Shown here piece after piece: positions 45,953 through 57,774 of a stretch of 64,000 nt of DNA (within the stretch, counting starts at the first letter, position 1; each line of letters begins with the position of its first letter). Origin of the DNA: Macrothele yani (Eukaryota > Arthropoda > Arachnida > Araneae > Macrothelidae); NCBI GenBank assembly GCA_039090855.1, contig CM077002.1:87486194-87550193 (forward strand). Reading direction: 5' to 3'. The notes under the pieces are model-generated. The model made no database searches. It was not told the DNA's origin and saw nothing but the letters and a program-made list of their open reading frames with translations. The position numbers and the translations under genes are program-made.

Positions 45953-46800
45953 GGCTTGAAAATTGCACTGCTTCATGTGTTCATGTGGGTGCCTAACTGT
46001 TCTGGCCATTGATGATATATTTCCTTGTACTAACCAAGAATGCTGTGACTGTATTCCAACAACAGAATTTACTGTATCCCACTCTTCTACTTTGCTGGTT
46101 CGATATGACTGAACTTCATAAGTTGTGAGGAGTAGAAGTTTAGTCTTTTGGATCAAGGGGGAGACAGTTTCAACAAATGAAGATGCATCTCTTATAGCTT
46201 GTGAAGCTTCTTTCTGCAAGTTGAATTTAGTAGCAAAATGTTTGCACAGGCCACCCAGACCATCACATGCACTCTTGCATTGGTCTGTGGCTGAGAAGAT
46301 CCACTTCCTTGTTACATTTGGGTCCTCTTTCATAAGTTCATAGAACTGATATTGGTTTTTGAAGTGAAGTGCCCGGTTGCTCCATCTGAGATGTAAACAA
46401 TTGTTTTAAATTCTTTCAAAGGACAAGTCTTGGCAATTTCACTTTTTATTAGCAGAATGGCACACAGAGCATGTGCTGTGTCATGGCTTATATCATTGCA
46501 TGCTACCACAAAAGACTTAGTCTCATTTGGAAAGTATGCAATGCATGTAAAGAGTGAGATCTGGACATTGTTTGCCAGTATTGACTTTGCACTTCATCAG
46601 GTAGAATTACAGATGAGTTCTGAGCAAAGTCAAAGTGCAACATCAACACTGGACTATGTACTGCAGACTGTTGAACCTCTGCTATCCCATTTCTCTGGAT
46701 CCGCTCACTATAAATTACGGAATCTCGATATCCCCCACCTTCAGTAGCTCTTATTTTCATTGACTCCCCCAATGACTCTCAAGCAGCCTTAATAGGTGTT
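45620..46800 (-). pseudogene. Element X transposase (distant relative of that of element i)
   Basis: Minus strand, several frames. LHFDFAQNSSVILPDEVQSQYW (about 46650) corresponds to CDFAENYSFVLQDTAQGFHW of element ii. VVACNDISHDTAHALCAIL matches the ISDC..HDS region, and VYISDGATGHFTSK is an SDGA-type acidic motif (about 46400). RKWIFSATDQCKSACDGLGG-LCKHFATKFNLQKE (about 46260) aligns with WNFFAT...ACDGIEG. QIGEFIGCIYDDNWW is followed downstream by FTEGFWWPEECGK and VYAPTPVGHF near 45640. A poly-T run at 45918-45951 encodes a lysine tract inside the C-terminal part, a later expansion. Frame breaks are frequent, so it is inactive. Confidence 0.65.
45918..45951. repeat. Poly-T run (about 34 nt)
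   Basis: Homopolymer inside the element X transposase. On the coding strand it reads as a lysine run. Confidence 0.9.
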
Positions 46801-47203
46801 TCACAGTACTCCATAAAAATTGCACCGGGCAGTACCATTTTCAGTGCCACAGCTTTGGAAAATCAAACTTTGAAATCATATCAGCTGCGTTTAGCCCAAA
46901 AATTACCGCAAATCGCAGTTTACCAATGAGTCAAAAACTGCCTACATTTCATAAAATCATTCACCACCATTTTCACTGTTACTAATTTTTTCTCGCCATT
47001 TTTGGATTTAGTCACATTTGGCGACTTGGTGAATGCTTAGTGCGAGCTGTGCCGGGTATTGTGTTCACCTGCTATTAAAAATTTACCAAATAATGTTTAG
47101 AGTTCTCATTTTTTCACTGAATTCAAAAATTGGAAGAAAAAAGAAACTGAAAAAAAGTGTCATTTTCAAAAATATGTAAGAAATTTTCAAGGCAAAAATC
47201 CAG

Positions 47204-47967
47204 GGCTAAACTTCCATGTTCGGCCCGCAGCTAGTTCCAAAAGCAATAATAGATGGTGCCACGGTAGCACTTCACCTATCCTCCGCTCTTCTCGCACGTG
47301 AAATGCATTCAGCCATCTTATGACTCTGTGTCTATGCGTCTTGTCTTTTAGGACAATTCATGTGTCGGAAGAAGAATGATGAGTACTCTTCCCGCACACT
47401 TGGTATGTGATTTTTTATGCTGAGATTCCTATTGATAGAGTGATGATTCTGACGTATTGTTTCGCCAAAGGATTGTCTTACGATGAGGCGATTGAAGAAA
47501 CCTCACATGGCCACATCCACTGAGACAGTTAGTGACTGGTATTCGTATTGCAGACTAGTCTCACAGTTTATGGTAGCCTCGCAATGTAAATGTACTTGGC
47601 AGACCATATTCTGAAATATTTATTCCAACGGAATTGCCGTCTTTCCTCTGAACATTGCTTTGAAGTCCTGATTCCTGTGATCAGATAGTTCTTCACTGGC
47701 AGATAAAACTTTCCTTGCTTTTATTCTGCTAGCTACACAGTTTCATATTCATGAGGAAAAACAATTCTTCCGTGAAAATAAATATTTCACACATATGCCA
47801 CAATCAACATTCAAAAAGGTAATTTTATGGGCCACCTTTCATCCATATTATTTACTTCCTTTGCCACTTTCACAACGTAATGAAACGCTTCAAGATGTAG
47901 CGATAACGTGTCACCATCTATCGTCGCTTCATAAAACTATTTCCTCGCCGAACGTGGAAGGTTTACC
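47204..47967. mobile_element. 764-bp hAT-like MITE inside element X
   Basis: Flanked by the 8-bp duplication aaatccag (47196-47203 and 47968-47975). The ends are inverted repeats of about 20 bp (ggctaaacttccatgttcgg; inverse of the right end ggtaaaccttccacgttcgg). The uninterrupted site is seen in element Y near 58030 (aaaatccagtaacctg). No transposase. Confidence 0.8.
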
Positions 47968-48617
47968 AAATCCAGTAACCTGACTCCCTCAGTAAACTAC
48001 CTACCATAAAGACATTTTTTGGACAAAATTTCAGAATTTTAAAAAATGGGATTTTTGAGATATTGCAATTCAAAAATGTTGATTTTTTTAAATTTTGTAT
48101 ACTTAAAAAATTAATTTTATGAGTTGCATGCATCACAGGATAAAAATAAAACTACTGCTGAGACAACCCTAGTAGGGATGCAAGTTGACACACTTACCCA
48201 TCTGATAAGATTTTTTCTTAAAAAAAAAAAAAATCCTAAATTTGTGAAAAATAAAATTTTTTGTTATAAATATAATTTTTTTTTGCCATCTGGCAGCATT
48301 CGTTTTACCAATTTCTGTGAATTTGGAGAAAGGCCAATTCAATAGCTTCAAGATAAAAAAATTCGGGTCTGTACCTGTTATAGTTCAGGAGCAGTGTGAG
48401 CTTAAAAATTTGACGTTTCACATGATTTTCGTCACAGGTGTACTGTTTGCCTGTTTTCAAAATGCTGTAGGTCGACCAAAAAATTTTTTTATGAAAAATC
48501 CTTTTGCAGTACTTCATATCTCTGTTAGGAGTAGCTACCATAATTTTTTCAAAAAAATTTGGAGGTGGTCAATGACACATGTTGGTCACACCTGCCTGAA
48601 TTGAGATGGAAATGGTC

Positions 48618-49050
48618 TATGTTGTATTTAATGGAACCTGGTACATATTGTAGGTTTAATGCAAAAAATATTAATCATAAATTCTTTTGAATTTTTATGT
48701 AAACAGTGAAATTTTACCCACATAATGAATCAAGTCTGTTAAATAGGGAATTTGTGTGGATGAAGTTCAGATGGTACACCTCGCAGAAGTGGTTATTGTT
48801 AAAGCAATTTTTTTCTTTTAAGTACTGCCATTAACATTACAGGAACAAGTAGGTCAAAATGGACAGTGTATTTTGCGAAGAGTACACATGCCCCTCGTAT
48901 TATGGAATTAATTGGTTCTGGAGAATCTCTGCATTTTAAAAGGAAAATTTTATCAAGTGAACTAATGTTTAATGTAGGTGTTCAAAGAAAATTTGTTTTA
49001 AAGAAATGCACATGTTCATTTTTTCTTTCAATCTGTATACTGATAGTGTA
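48618..49050. other. Spacer between elements X and Y
   Basis: AT-rich, no recognised gene. Confidence 0.4.
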
Positions 49051-49229
49051 GAGTGATTCCATCTCAGCTCAGGCAGGGCATGTCAGGTGACCAAAATTTA
49101 GATTTTTTCCCAAAAATTACAATAGTTACAATTACTGGAGACATAGAATATCCTGAAAGGATTTGAATAATTAACTTAAATGTATGGTAAATCAGCTTAT
49201 ACAGGTGACTCGAGATCCTGATCTTTTTA

Positions 49230-49650
49230 CTACTTTAAAGGCACCACATTGGTGGAATGATGAATTTCATTTCTGTTTAATTGGTTGAATGAACTTGCAG
49301 GCAGCATTTTTTCTCGTCCTATAGAGAGAGTTCTTTGTACGAAGCCAAAGATTGGCATTTCTGGCACTTCTGTCCCTGTTAAAGTTATTCTCATCAATAA
49401 TACAATGTCATTGTTTGTATGAAATCCAGCCATTTGCTTTGTTGAAAGGTGTTTAAGTGGTTCAGGAGCAGAAAGTTCATCACATTCTTCATGTTAAGTC
49501 TTTATCTAGTTCAAGATCTACACTGGGGCACTCTACTATATAGGGCAGAAGCAACTCATCCACATTGACTCTATGCGTGTCTGGAAATTCAATGGTCCTT
49601 GCAGTGCCAACAATGTCACACCTTAAATGGAAAGCTCAAAATCAAAGTCA
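49230..49650 (-). other. Possible remnant coding region in element Y, unidentified
   Basis: Minus-strand fragments such as TARTIEF and MAGFHTNNDIVLLMRITLTG are joined only by frameshifts. No family recognised. Confidence 0.25.
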
Positions 49651-49679
49651 TGAAAGGTAGGGACATAAGTCCAAACTTG

Positions 49680-50030
49680 GTAAATGTGTAGTTTAGTGCC
49701 CTAAATTATTTCGTTGGAAAAATTTAACTGTGTGGGAAAAGTGCTACATACAATTTTTTAAGCATGCAAAATAATGGGGAAAGGTGAAAAAATATAGTAT
49801 TTTCATCTGAAAGGATTTTTTTTTTTTTCGAAGAACTTACGTTGGAGTGCGAAGGTTCGGAAGAGTACGTGCTGTAGGCCTAAGATGACGGAGCGGCGAC
49901 GGCGTGAAGGTCGAGTCCGGTGAATGGAAGCATTGTTGAGAATGGCAAGTTATGTGCGGAAGAATACACAAGGAAGCGGTTCAGCAATACGTAGTCATCG
50001 AAGCAGGTTGTAAGAATACGCTGAAGGAAA
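49680..50030. repeat. Dispersed repeat R, copy 2
   Basis: Partner of 41765-42115. Both copies are followed within a few hundred bases by an RTE LINE of the same family. Confidence 0.65.
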
Positions 50031-50582
50031 GAGGTCAGTTTTATATTGCATTGTTATATTTTTTCAAGGGTAATTTTGCGAAATCGTAAGTAGATAATTG
50101 CCAAAAAGGCTTAAAATTTCATCATCCCCCACAATTCGACACGAAGCTCTGGGCCTCCCTGCCATAGTACCATTCCCAATTATAAGAAAATCGTTTATTT
50201 TTCACATATTCGTTTCACAAGGGAAAAAAAGGACGAACGATGGACGGAATAACAGCGGAACTACAAATCAGGTGCTTGAAGAAATCTCCGAAACCATAAC
50301 AAAACTTAGGGTTCAGCCGGAACCAAAACTTCTTACTCAAAACTTCTGCCGCACATTATATCATTTATATTCCTTCATGTAAGGTCAGGTGATGCGTAAC
50401 ATCACAGCCTCTCCTTGGCAAATGTCAACCCCGCCTTCTCGTGGTGCATCCTGTTCCCACTCAAGGGGCTATGACGACCGCCAATAGCGGTATAACTATA
50501 CCATCGGGATTAAAGGAAATGCTATCCCACACTCACCAACCCGCTTGGCCAGCATGGTGAGTTATGGCCAAACCCCTCCAAA

Positions 50583-51539
50583 ATGACTCCACAACTTAAA
50601 TCATGGCCCTCGGTCTCCGGCAGCTGGAATGTACCTGGCCAAGGTAGCGGCCAGTGTGGCATGAAGGCAGAGGGTGCTAAGAATCCCCGGAGGACCGGAC
50701 TAGGCTGCCATCTGATGCTGACCTTGGCTACGTATAATGGACGCTCCCTATCTTCTGATTCAAGGCTTCCTGAATAGGAAGAGAAACTACAAAGGATCAC
50801 GTGGGACATCATCGGGCTAAGTGTGGAAAAACCAAAATGTTGATGCAAAAAGAAGAGACGAGGACAACTAAAGAAGATGTGACTTCCAAAGTGGAATATA
50901 TAGAGCTATGCAAGACAGTACGAAAAAGTATCACTGAAGACGTAAGGAAATTCAACTGTGAACTAGTGAGGAAAGCAATTGAAAACAACCAAAGCCTAAA
51001 GATAGCAAAGGGACATCTCAGTAAGAGAAGAAAACAGATTATGGCACTGAGAAAAGAAGATGGTCCTGTAACAAGAAATAGAGGAAATTTTGACAAGAGT
51101 GAAAGATTTCTACTTCAAATTATATGAAAAGGATGATGCATGTACTCCAGACATCATGAAAAATACCAGTACCAGAGTTCTTCCAGTCCTCCCAGCAGAA
51201 GTTGCGCATGCAATCAAGAACATGAAGCATGGAAAAGCTCCAGGAGAAGATAGAATTACTGTAGACATCATGCAAGAAGCAAGTGGAGAAATCGAAACAG
51301 TACTCGCCCAAATTTTCACTCAGTGCCTTAATGAAGGGAAGATTCCTGAGGATTGGAACAAAGCTACAATGATCCTGCTACATAAAAAAGGTGACATTGA
51401 GGATCTCAGGAACTACAGACCTATCAGCCTCCTATCAGTGGTTTATAAAATCTTCACTAAAGTTCTTTCACACCGTTTGAAGGTAACACTGGACATGGCT
51501 CAACCGAGAGAACAAGCTGGATTCAGGAGTGGCTACAGC
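50583..51539 (+). pseudogene. LINE-D coding region, 5' part, internally deleted
   Basis: N-terminus MTPQLKSWPSVSGSWNVPGQ and LTLATYNGRSLSSDSRL, then a stop (50775). Near 50820 a deletion of about 1 kb removes the endonuclease, jumping from the GLSEV region to KTKMLMQK. It continues VEYIELCKTVRKSITEDVRK, a frameshift near 51085, GKAPGEDRITVDIMQEASGE, NYRPISLLSVVYKIFTKVL and EQAGFRSGYS, where it breaks off at the hAT-like insertion. Confidence 0.85.
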
Positions 51540-51574
51540 CAGAGTTCGTCAAAATGCGTAATTACACGTCTAGG

Positions 51575-51685
51575 ACACATCGAAATTTTGCCAACGCGTA
51601 AAAATATGCATCGAAATTTTGCCAACTCGTAAAAATATGCATTAAAATTTTGTCAACGCGTAAAAATATGAATCGAGAATTTTAC
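51575..51685. repeat. Subterminal tandem repeats of the hAT-like element
   Basis: About three to four units of roughly 30 bp with consensus atcgaaattttgccaacgcg and taaaaatatgca. Subterminal arrays near hAT ends often bind the transposase; that function is inferred here. Confidence 0.7.
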
Positions 51686-52393
51686 GCTGAAATTTTTTTA
51701 TTTTCAACTTTTTATTCGTATTTTGTATTTCAAACATATGATCAGCGGTATCCTTTGTTACCTCAGGCCAGATCTCACGTTGCAGACGACCATACCTGGC
51801 CGTGGTTTTCTTGGCGCGACTAGAGCTTTGGTGGCCTGACCCGCCAGCCAGTCAGGGCATGACGTCAGGGAGAGATCGTTCCTCACCTTGATGTCATCGG
51901 CTCATCGGGAGCGCAATCGCATCGCAAAACTCCTGTCATTGCTGTTACATACAGCTCATGCTCGATCAGATGAGTGAAGTACACTCGCAGTTCCGGAACG
52001 CCTTGCTTGTGGTCGTGGAGTCGTGATTTGTACTTCGTCATGACGGTGGTACGTGGTCGCGTTTTGTAGAGATTGAAACAGCTTTATCAGACACTGTAGT
52101 ATCGAACGATGTGTCCATACAGCGTACTTTAGTCTTTTTTTTTTTTTTTTTCGGCTAGACTCAGTCCAATGGTGTAGAAAAAAACAGAGGAAGGAAACAA
52201 TGAAATCTGCAAAAAACTAGTGGTGGAAATACGAAAGCAGCCAACGAACATGGACACTTCATTAGAAAATGAAGAATGCATTGTGTTACGTCGACGTCAA
52301 AGTTGGAAATTCATTCTTGTTCTTTACTAAAATGGTACAAAGAATTTCCAGGGATTACTTTCCATGCGCTTGTAGTGTTAACGTTATTTATGT

Positions 52394-55300
52394 GGGTCAT
52401 TCCATGTCAAATCAACAAGGCTCACAACCCGACATTTTTTTATTTTTATGAAACTTGGTATAATTGTAGTATTCATCAATATAAACAAACATGATTTTTT
52501 TTTTCAGAATTTTTAATGCATCCGTTTTTGAGTTACTGATTTTTGAAATTTCAAATAAACCCTGAAATTTCATCATCTGAGCGAACTTTAACTGTCAATT
52601 ACTCGGGTTCTAGTAGAGCTAGGGTCATGAATTATGGCTCATTTTAAAGATCTTAAATTGGGCTTTCATTTCATATGCCACATGACACTATTAAAAAAAT
52701 TAATGTCAATTTTAAAATTTTAAAATTGAAATATTAAAAAACATGTGGTTTTTAAAAAATCTGAAAAAAACATATGTTTAACAAACATTATTTTTCTACA
52801 TAACTGAAAGTTTCACAATGGCATCACTATGGGGTCACTATAAAAGAAATAATAACGTAGAACAATGCAACTGAAATGTGCCAGATGTACTTACCGGTTC
52901 CACCCATGACTGGAAGGGTATTCTTTATGTGGTTTGTGAAAAATGTCGTATTTGTTCTTTTAAGCATTGTGAATGTTAAAGAATGAAAATAAACATCTAA
53001 GTAATTTGAAACTGTGTCCCAAAGTAATTCATTTCATAATTCAGTATAAGGTTCTGTGTGAATATTTAAACTTACAAAATTATTTTATCTTCTATATGTA
53101 TCCTGCTTTTTTTTCTTTCTTTTAAATTTTGCCACACTTGTATGCCAGTGCTTGATTTGCCTTCTTTGTTTCAGTCATTGTTAAATTATATACTCTTCTA
53201 GTAGCTGTTGTCGGATCAACTTTTAACAAAACATCAGATTTATGAACCAACAGTATATATTGAGGATATTTGTATGATGGAGATGGACCATGCGGCTCCA
53301 GGAAGCTCACTTTTACCTGTTCTATGTCCTCATTCACACCAAGTCCACATCCCAACCACCAGTGCTCTGAGAACTTACTAATCACAGAACCTACCATATT
53401 TTCAAAACAAATGTTCTCTTCCCCTTCATCTATTGCACATACCTCTTCTTTAAAATGCTCAGAAAGTGAGTAAGTTTTGACTAGTAATTTGCATTTTCCT
53501 GCAGGAATGAAACAATGGAGTTTCTGAGTACCACTTATTGTCTTAGCAGAAGCTATTCTACTTTTAAGGATAATTTCCTCCTCTTTGTAATTTTCTGTTG
53601 TTGCAAACCAAAAGTGAATGGAGGCAATATTAGCAGTGGCCCATTCAAAGAGTTGGCATGGGATCATAATTTGATTATTATAAACAAGTTGTAAACTTGC
53701 CTTTGCAGCTAATCGCTTCACAGTACCCTCTATCCCATCACATGCATTTTTCCCCATATGCTGTTGCAAAAAAATTCCATTCTGCTTTTATAGTAAAGTC
53801 AGTCTCGTGGTAACACAAGCTGAGGAAGTTTGACTCCATCCAAAAACTAAAATATCTTTTCAGGTTTTTGCGAAAAATGTGACTGCATGAAATTAATTAG
53901 GTAACGCTGAAACAGATGGACAGCTATACTATCGTGAATTAGGCAGTCGGATATAATCACAAAACTTACATGTCCTAGGTTCTGAGTTTTCTCATCTCGA
54001 TAGTATATAACTATAGGATGCAAGGTTGCTTGGGCATTGTTCCAGTGAAAACCCTGAGCTGTATCTTGCAATACAAAAGAATAATTTTCAGCAAAGTCAC
54101 AAATTACTATGTATTGATTTTCTGTTATTGTGTCTTTAAGATGTCTTAAGTAACTTGACTGTTGAGTTTCTATAAAAGAATGGTGAAGCAGGGCTGGAAG
54201 TTTTCCAAACAACAGGTCCAAAAACTGCTGTGTGGATTTTGATAATGTTTCAAGTACTGTCCTCTTCTTTAATTGCATCCATTGCTTGAATGTCACATTT
54301 TCTATACTATTTAGATCAAAACAATCTTCAAATCGTTGCTTGAGCTGTTCTAATCCTGGACAGTTGTTGCACTGATTGAAGTAACATGCAGGTGCAGGGT
54401 TTCCACAAATTATGTTTGCAAGGACATCTTTATAGGAGTTTATTGGCTGAACAGTGTCTCCTGTTAATTCAGGTAACTTGCATTGTGTCATCATCAGTGT
54501 AACATTCTGATGCATTGTACAAACACAAACAGAATGTGTGCCACTTGCTCCTGCAAGAATGCAGTGCTTAGGGCAAAGTTCATAGAACTTGGAGAACCCC
54601 TTCTTTTTCTCTTGAAATCTCTCTTTAAAAAGAATATACAATTCACGTAAATTACTCAGAAGCAATTTTTTTTTGTACCTGTTGACACTTATCTATTTTA
54701 ATGGAAACAAAGTATTTTTTTACTGGCATTTGGAGGCTTACATCGTCACTCTCACAAAATTCTTTTATACAATTTGCTGTGTCTTTGTCTAAAGTCTTTC
54801 CTAGCTTTGGATCAGGAGAAGACATGATACCTTTTTCTTTTACAAGCTTTTTAGCCTTTCTGGCCATAAAATTTGAAACTCTAAATTCTGTTTCAATTCG
54901 TTAAAGTGACCAAGATTTAGGCAGTGTACTCAATATCTGCATTCTTATGCTTTTATTTTCTGTGGAATGAAATTTTTCTTTCAACTGTCTTACAATTTCT
55001 GGTACAGGAGATGAAATATCCTTTGGTTCCGACGCAAGACTTAACTTTAATAATTTTGCTCGAAATGCTTCTTGGGCTTTTTTATATTTCTCTTCAGGGT
55101 ATTTTTTTCTTGCAGGCATTTTTTCTTGATTGGTGTTTCATCCAGACATTGTAAACTTCTGTTAAATGCTTCTATAGCATGCTCTTGTTCAGGAATTGAT
55201 ACTTCAATGTTTTCAGATGGAACAGCATGGCCTTCGGCTTCTTGTTCATTATAGCTGTCAGAAGGTGAAGAGGAATGTTCAGCAGCTTCAGAGTGAAATT

Positions 55301-56150
55301 TCTGGATTGCTTTACGACAACTGTCACAGATCTTGTCTCCAGTTTTGAGCAACTTGTTATGTAGCAATAGATTCTTGGAAACTGGTTGCAGATTTTTTTT
55401 TGTTATATTTATGGTTTGGTTTCCCAAGGGGGTTGCAACAGTAAACCACACTTGAAACTTTTGATGTGGATGGTCTGCTGGCATCCATCTTTTACTTTGC
55501 TTTTACTTTAAAACCTAGGAAAGAAACAGAATTTGTTACCCTTATGGATATATATTAACTTTTTAACTAATTATAATTAATTCATTAACAATTTGCAGTG
55601 TTTTTCAGACCAGGGATAACATTTTAGACAGACAAAATAAACAATTCCTCAGTAACTGATGGTGCGTTTAGTAACGTCCTTCTATGTTATTTATTCTTTT
55701 ATAGTGATCCCATAGCGATCCCATTATGAAACTTTCAGGATATGTAGAAAAATAATGTTTGTTAAAAAAATATATTTTTTTCAGATTTTTTAAAAAACAT
55801 GTTTTTTAATATTTCAATTTCAAAATTTTAAAATTGACATTTAATTTTTTTATAGTGTCATGTGGCATATCAAATGAAAGCCCAATGCAAGATCTTTAAA
55901 ATGAGCCATAATTCATGACCTTATCTCTACTACAACCCGAGTAATTGACAATTAAAGTTTGCTCAGATGATGAAATTTCAGGGTTTATTTGAAATTTCAA
56001 AAATCAATAACTCAAAAATGCATACATTAAAAATTCTGAAAAAATTCATATATGTTTATATTGATGAATTCTACAAATATATTAAGTTTCATAAAAATCA
56101 AAAATGGTCAAATTGAAAATGCTATTTTTGCTAGTTGATTTTACATACAT
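52394..56150 (-). mobile_element. Element ii: second copy of the element i transposon
   Basis: Left end gggtcattccatgtcaaatc at 52394. Long inverted repeats (52394-about 52870 and about 55680-56150) match those of element i. The right terminus is degenerate: ttgatttt followed by unrelated sequence instead of the final bases. Nested inside the hAT-like element. Confidence 0.75.
53122..55488 (-). pseudogene. Element ii transposase (DDE-like, unassigned family), broken
   Basis: Minus strand from the start at 55488, same MDASRPSTSK beginning as element i. The long frame 54665-53847 keeps CYFNQCNNCPGLEQLKQRFE, VICDFAENYSFVLQDTAQG, GHVSFVIISDCLIHDSIAVH and FMQSHFSQKPEKIF. Then comes FLDGVKLPQL, where the acidic Asp of an SDG-like motif is retained, followed in other frames by AEWNFFATAYG and ACDGIEGTVKRLAAKASLQ. 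The frame 53769-53122 ends with WWLGCGLGVNEDIEQVKVSF and TETKKANQALAYKCGKI. Compared with element i, different positions are broken, so most of the ancestral protein can be understood by comparison. Frame breaks near 55110, 54900, 54660 and 53840. Confidence 0.7.
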
Positions 56151-56805
56151 GGTGGGGTCAGCATCATTTTCTTGTAGGACTTCCGTCCACAGGTAGTAGA
56201 GTTTAGGTCCCAGCCACCTACAGCGAGATCGCCTTTTGGGCAGGACACAGAAACGGAAGGAATGAGAGCAAGTCTAGCGACTTTTGACAGAACAGTTTGT
56301 AGTGAGATTAGAGTACATTAGATGGCGCCACCATACAAGTACGATATTGCACATAGATGGGTGAGAGAATTTCAGGGAGGACATAGGAAAGGATACCCAT
56401 TTAACCAGTGGGTCCAGCCTGGGGGCCGTCACTTTACGTGCTCGTCCGATGCACGGCGGATGTTCAGCGATTGTTAGTAAATCACGCCATCTCTGAAAGA
56501 TCAGCCCAGGCTTGAACCTGGGGACCCAGCATCGATAGCCTGAAACACAGGAATGACTCGTGTATTATATACATATTTTTTTTAACTAAAAAAAGAAGCA
56601 AAACATCCAAATGCATTCAGTAGTAGTGAAATATTTTTTAATATAAAAAAAAACAGTTTTTTTTTATAATTTCCCGGTGTTTTCGCACCTTTTTTCTTTT
56701 ATTTCACTAGTTAATTTTTCTAAAATACTCACTTTTAAAAATTACTCCCTAAATATTTCCAAAGGAGTAAAAATACTCCTTCAAATTATTTTTCGACAAA
56801 CTCTG

Positions 56806-57774
56806 GCTACAGCACAATAGATCATATCCACGTACTGAGAGAACTAATTGAAAGAGCGAGGGAATATGAACTTCCATTGTGCATGGCTTTTATCGATTAT
56901 GAAAAAGCCTTTGATTCGGTGAAACCATCAGCCGTTACAATGGCTCCGAAATCCTGCGGTATTGAAGATGCATACAATAATATTATTATTAACATCTATG
57001 AAAATGCAAGTGCAAAGATTCGGCTGTTTGAAAATACAACACACATAAAAATTGGAAAGGGAGTGAGACAAGGTGACGCCATATCTCCGAAGCTCTTTAA
57101 TGCAACATTGGAAAATGTCTTTCAATCACTGATCAGAAGACAAAAGTGATGTTCAATGCTTTCACAAGAAATGAAGATTTATCGATTGATGGAGAAAAGT
57201 TGGACATAACAGATACATACGTTTATCTTGGACAGCAGATATCAAGTGAGGGTCACATTGATGAAGAAATTAATCGGCGTACAAAACTTGCCTGGAGAGC
57301 TTTTGGAACAGCATAATTTTCATGAGCAATATGCCATTATGTCTTAATCAATGCATCCTTCCAGTGCTTACGTATGGTGCAAAGACGTAGACCTTAACTA
57401 AAAGAGACATACAAAGGCTTCAGACAACTCAAAGCAGCATGGAGAGGTGCATGCTTGGTGTAACCAGGAGAGATAAGAAGAGGAACTCGTGGATCCGAAA
57501 AATGACAAGAGTGGAAGACATCATGATCAGAGTTAAATCGCTGAAATGGCAATGGGCTGGGCATACTGCCAGAAGGACAGGCCATCGATGGACAGCCAAA
57601 ATTTTAGATTGGATTCCAAGGGACAGGAAAAGACCCAGAAGAAGACCACATGGGAGATGGGTGGATGAAATTCGAAAGTATGTGAGAGTGACATGGAGGA
57701 GACTGGCACAAGACAGACCGTTGTGGAGGAAACTTGGGGAGACCTTCGTCCAGCAGTGGATTGATAATGGTTGA
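56806..57774 (+). pseudogene. LINE-D coding region, 3' part, lacking the RT active site
   Basis: It resumes GYSTIDHIHVLRELIERARE, CMAFIDYEKAFDSV, GKGVRQGDAISPKLF and LENVFQSL. A deletion at about 57130 then removes the segment with the catalytic FADD motif (present in LINE-B and LINE-C) and joins to TKVMFNAFTRNED in another frame. YLGQQISSEG follows. The end from 57439 (MERCMLGVTRRDKKRN to VQQWIDNG) is open without the 1-nt loss seen in LINE-B. Dead copy. Confidence 0.85.

Larger units (their letters stand above)
45446..48617 (-). mobile_element. Element X: DNA transposon related to elements i and ii
   Basis: The right end (48590-48617) reads as reverse complement gaccatttccatctcaattc, matching the right end of element Y (58601 inward). 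The blocks 47140-47203 and 47976-48617 also occur at 57985-58601 in Y. The left boundary is uncertain, because LINE-C abuts at 45440. The transposase lies on the minus strand. A 764-bp MITE interrupts it. Confidence 0.6.
51540..56805. mobile_element. hAT-like element nested in LINE-D
   Basis: 8-bp duplication gctacagc at 51532-51539 and 56806-56813. The ends are short inverted repeats (cagagttcgtc; inverse of right end cagagtttgtc), in keeping with the CAGNG-type ends of hAT elements. The joined LINE-D sequence matches LINE-B without gap. Its own sequence (51540-52393 and about 56150-56805) contains no recognisable transposase, so it is probably non-autonomous. It includes a poly-T run near 52134-52151. 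Confidence 0.8.

Noticed and set aside
51575..51685. CRISPR-like array
   Set aside because: Only three to four units of diverged AT-rich tandem repeat without distinct spacers, at a hAT-like terminus in a eukaryotic sequence.
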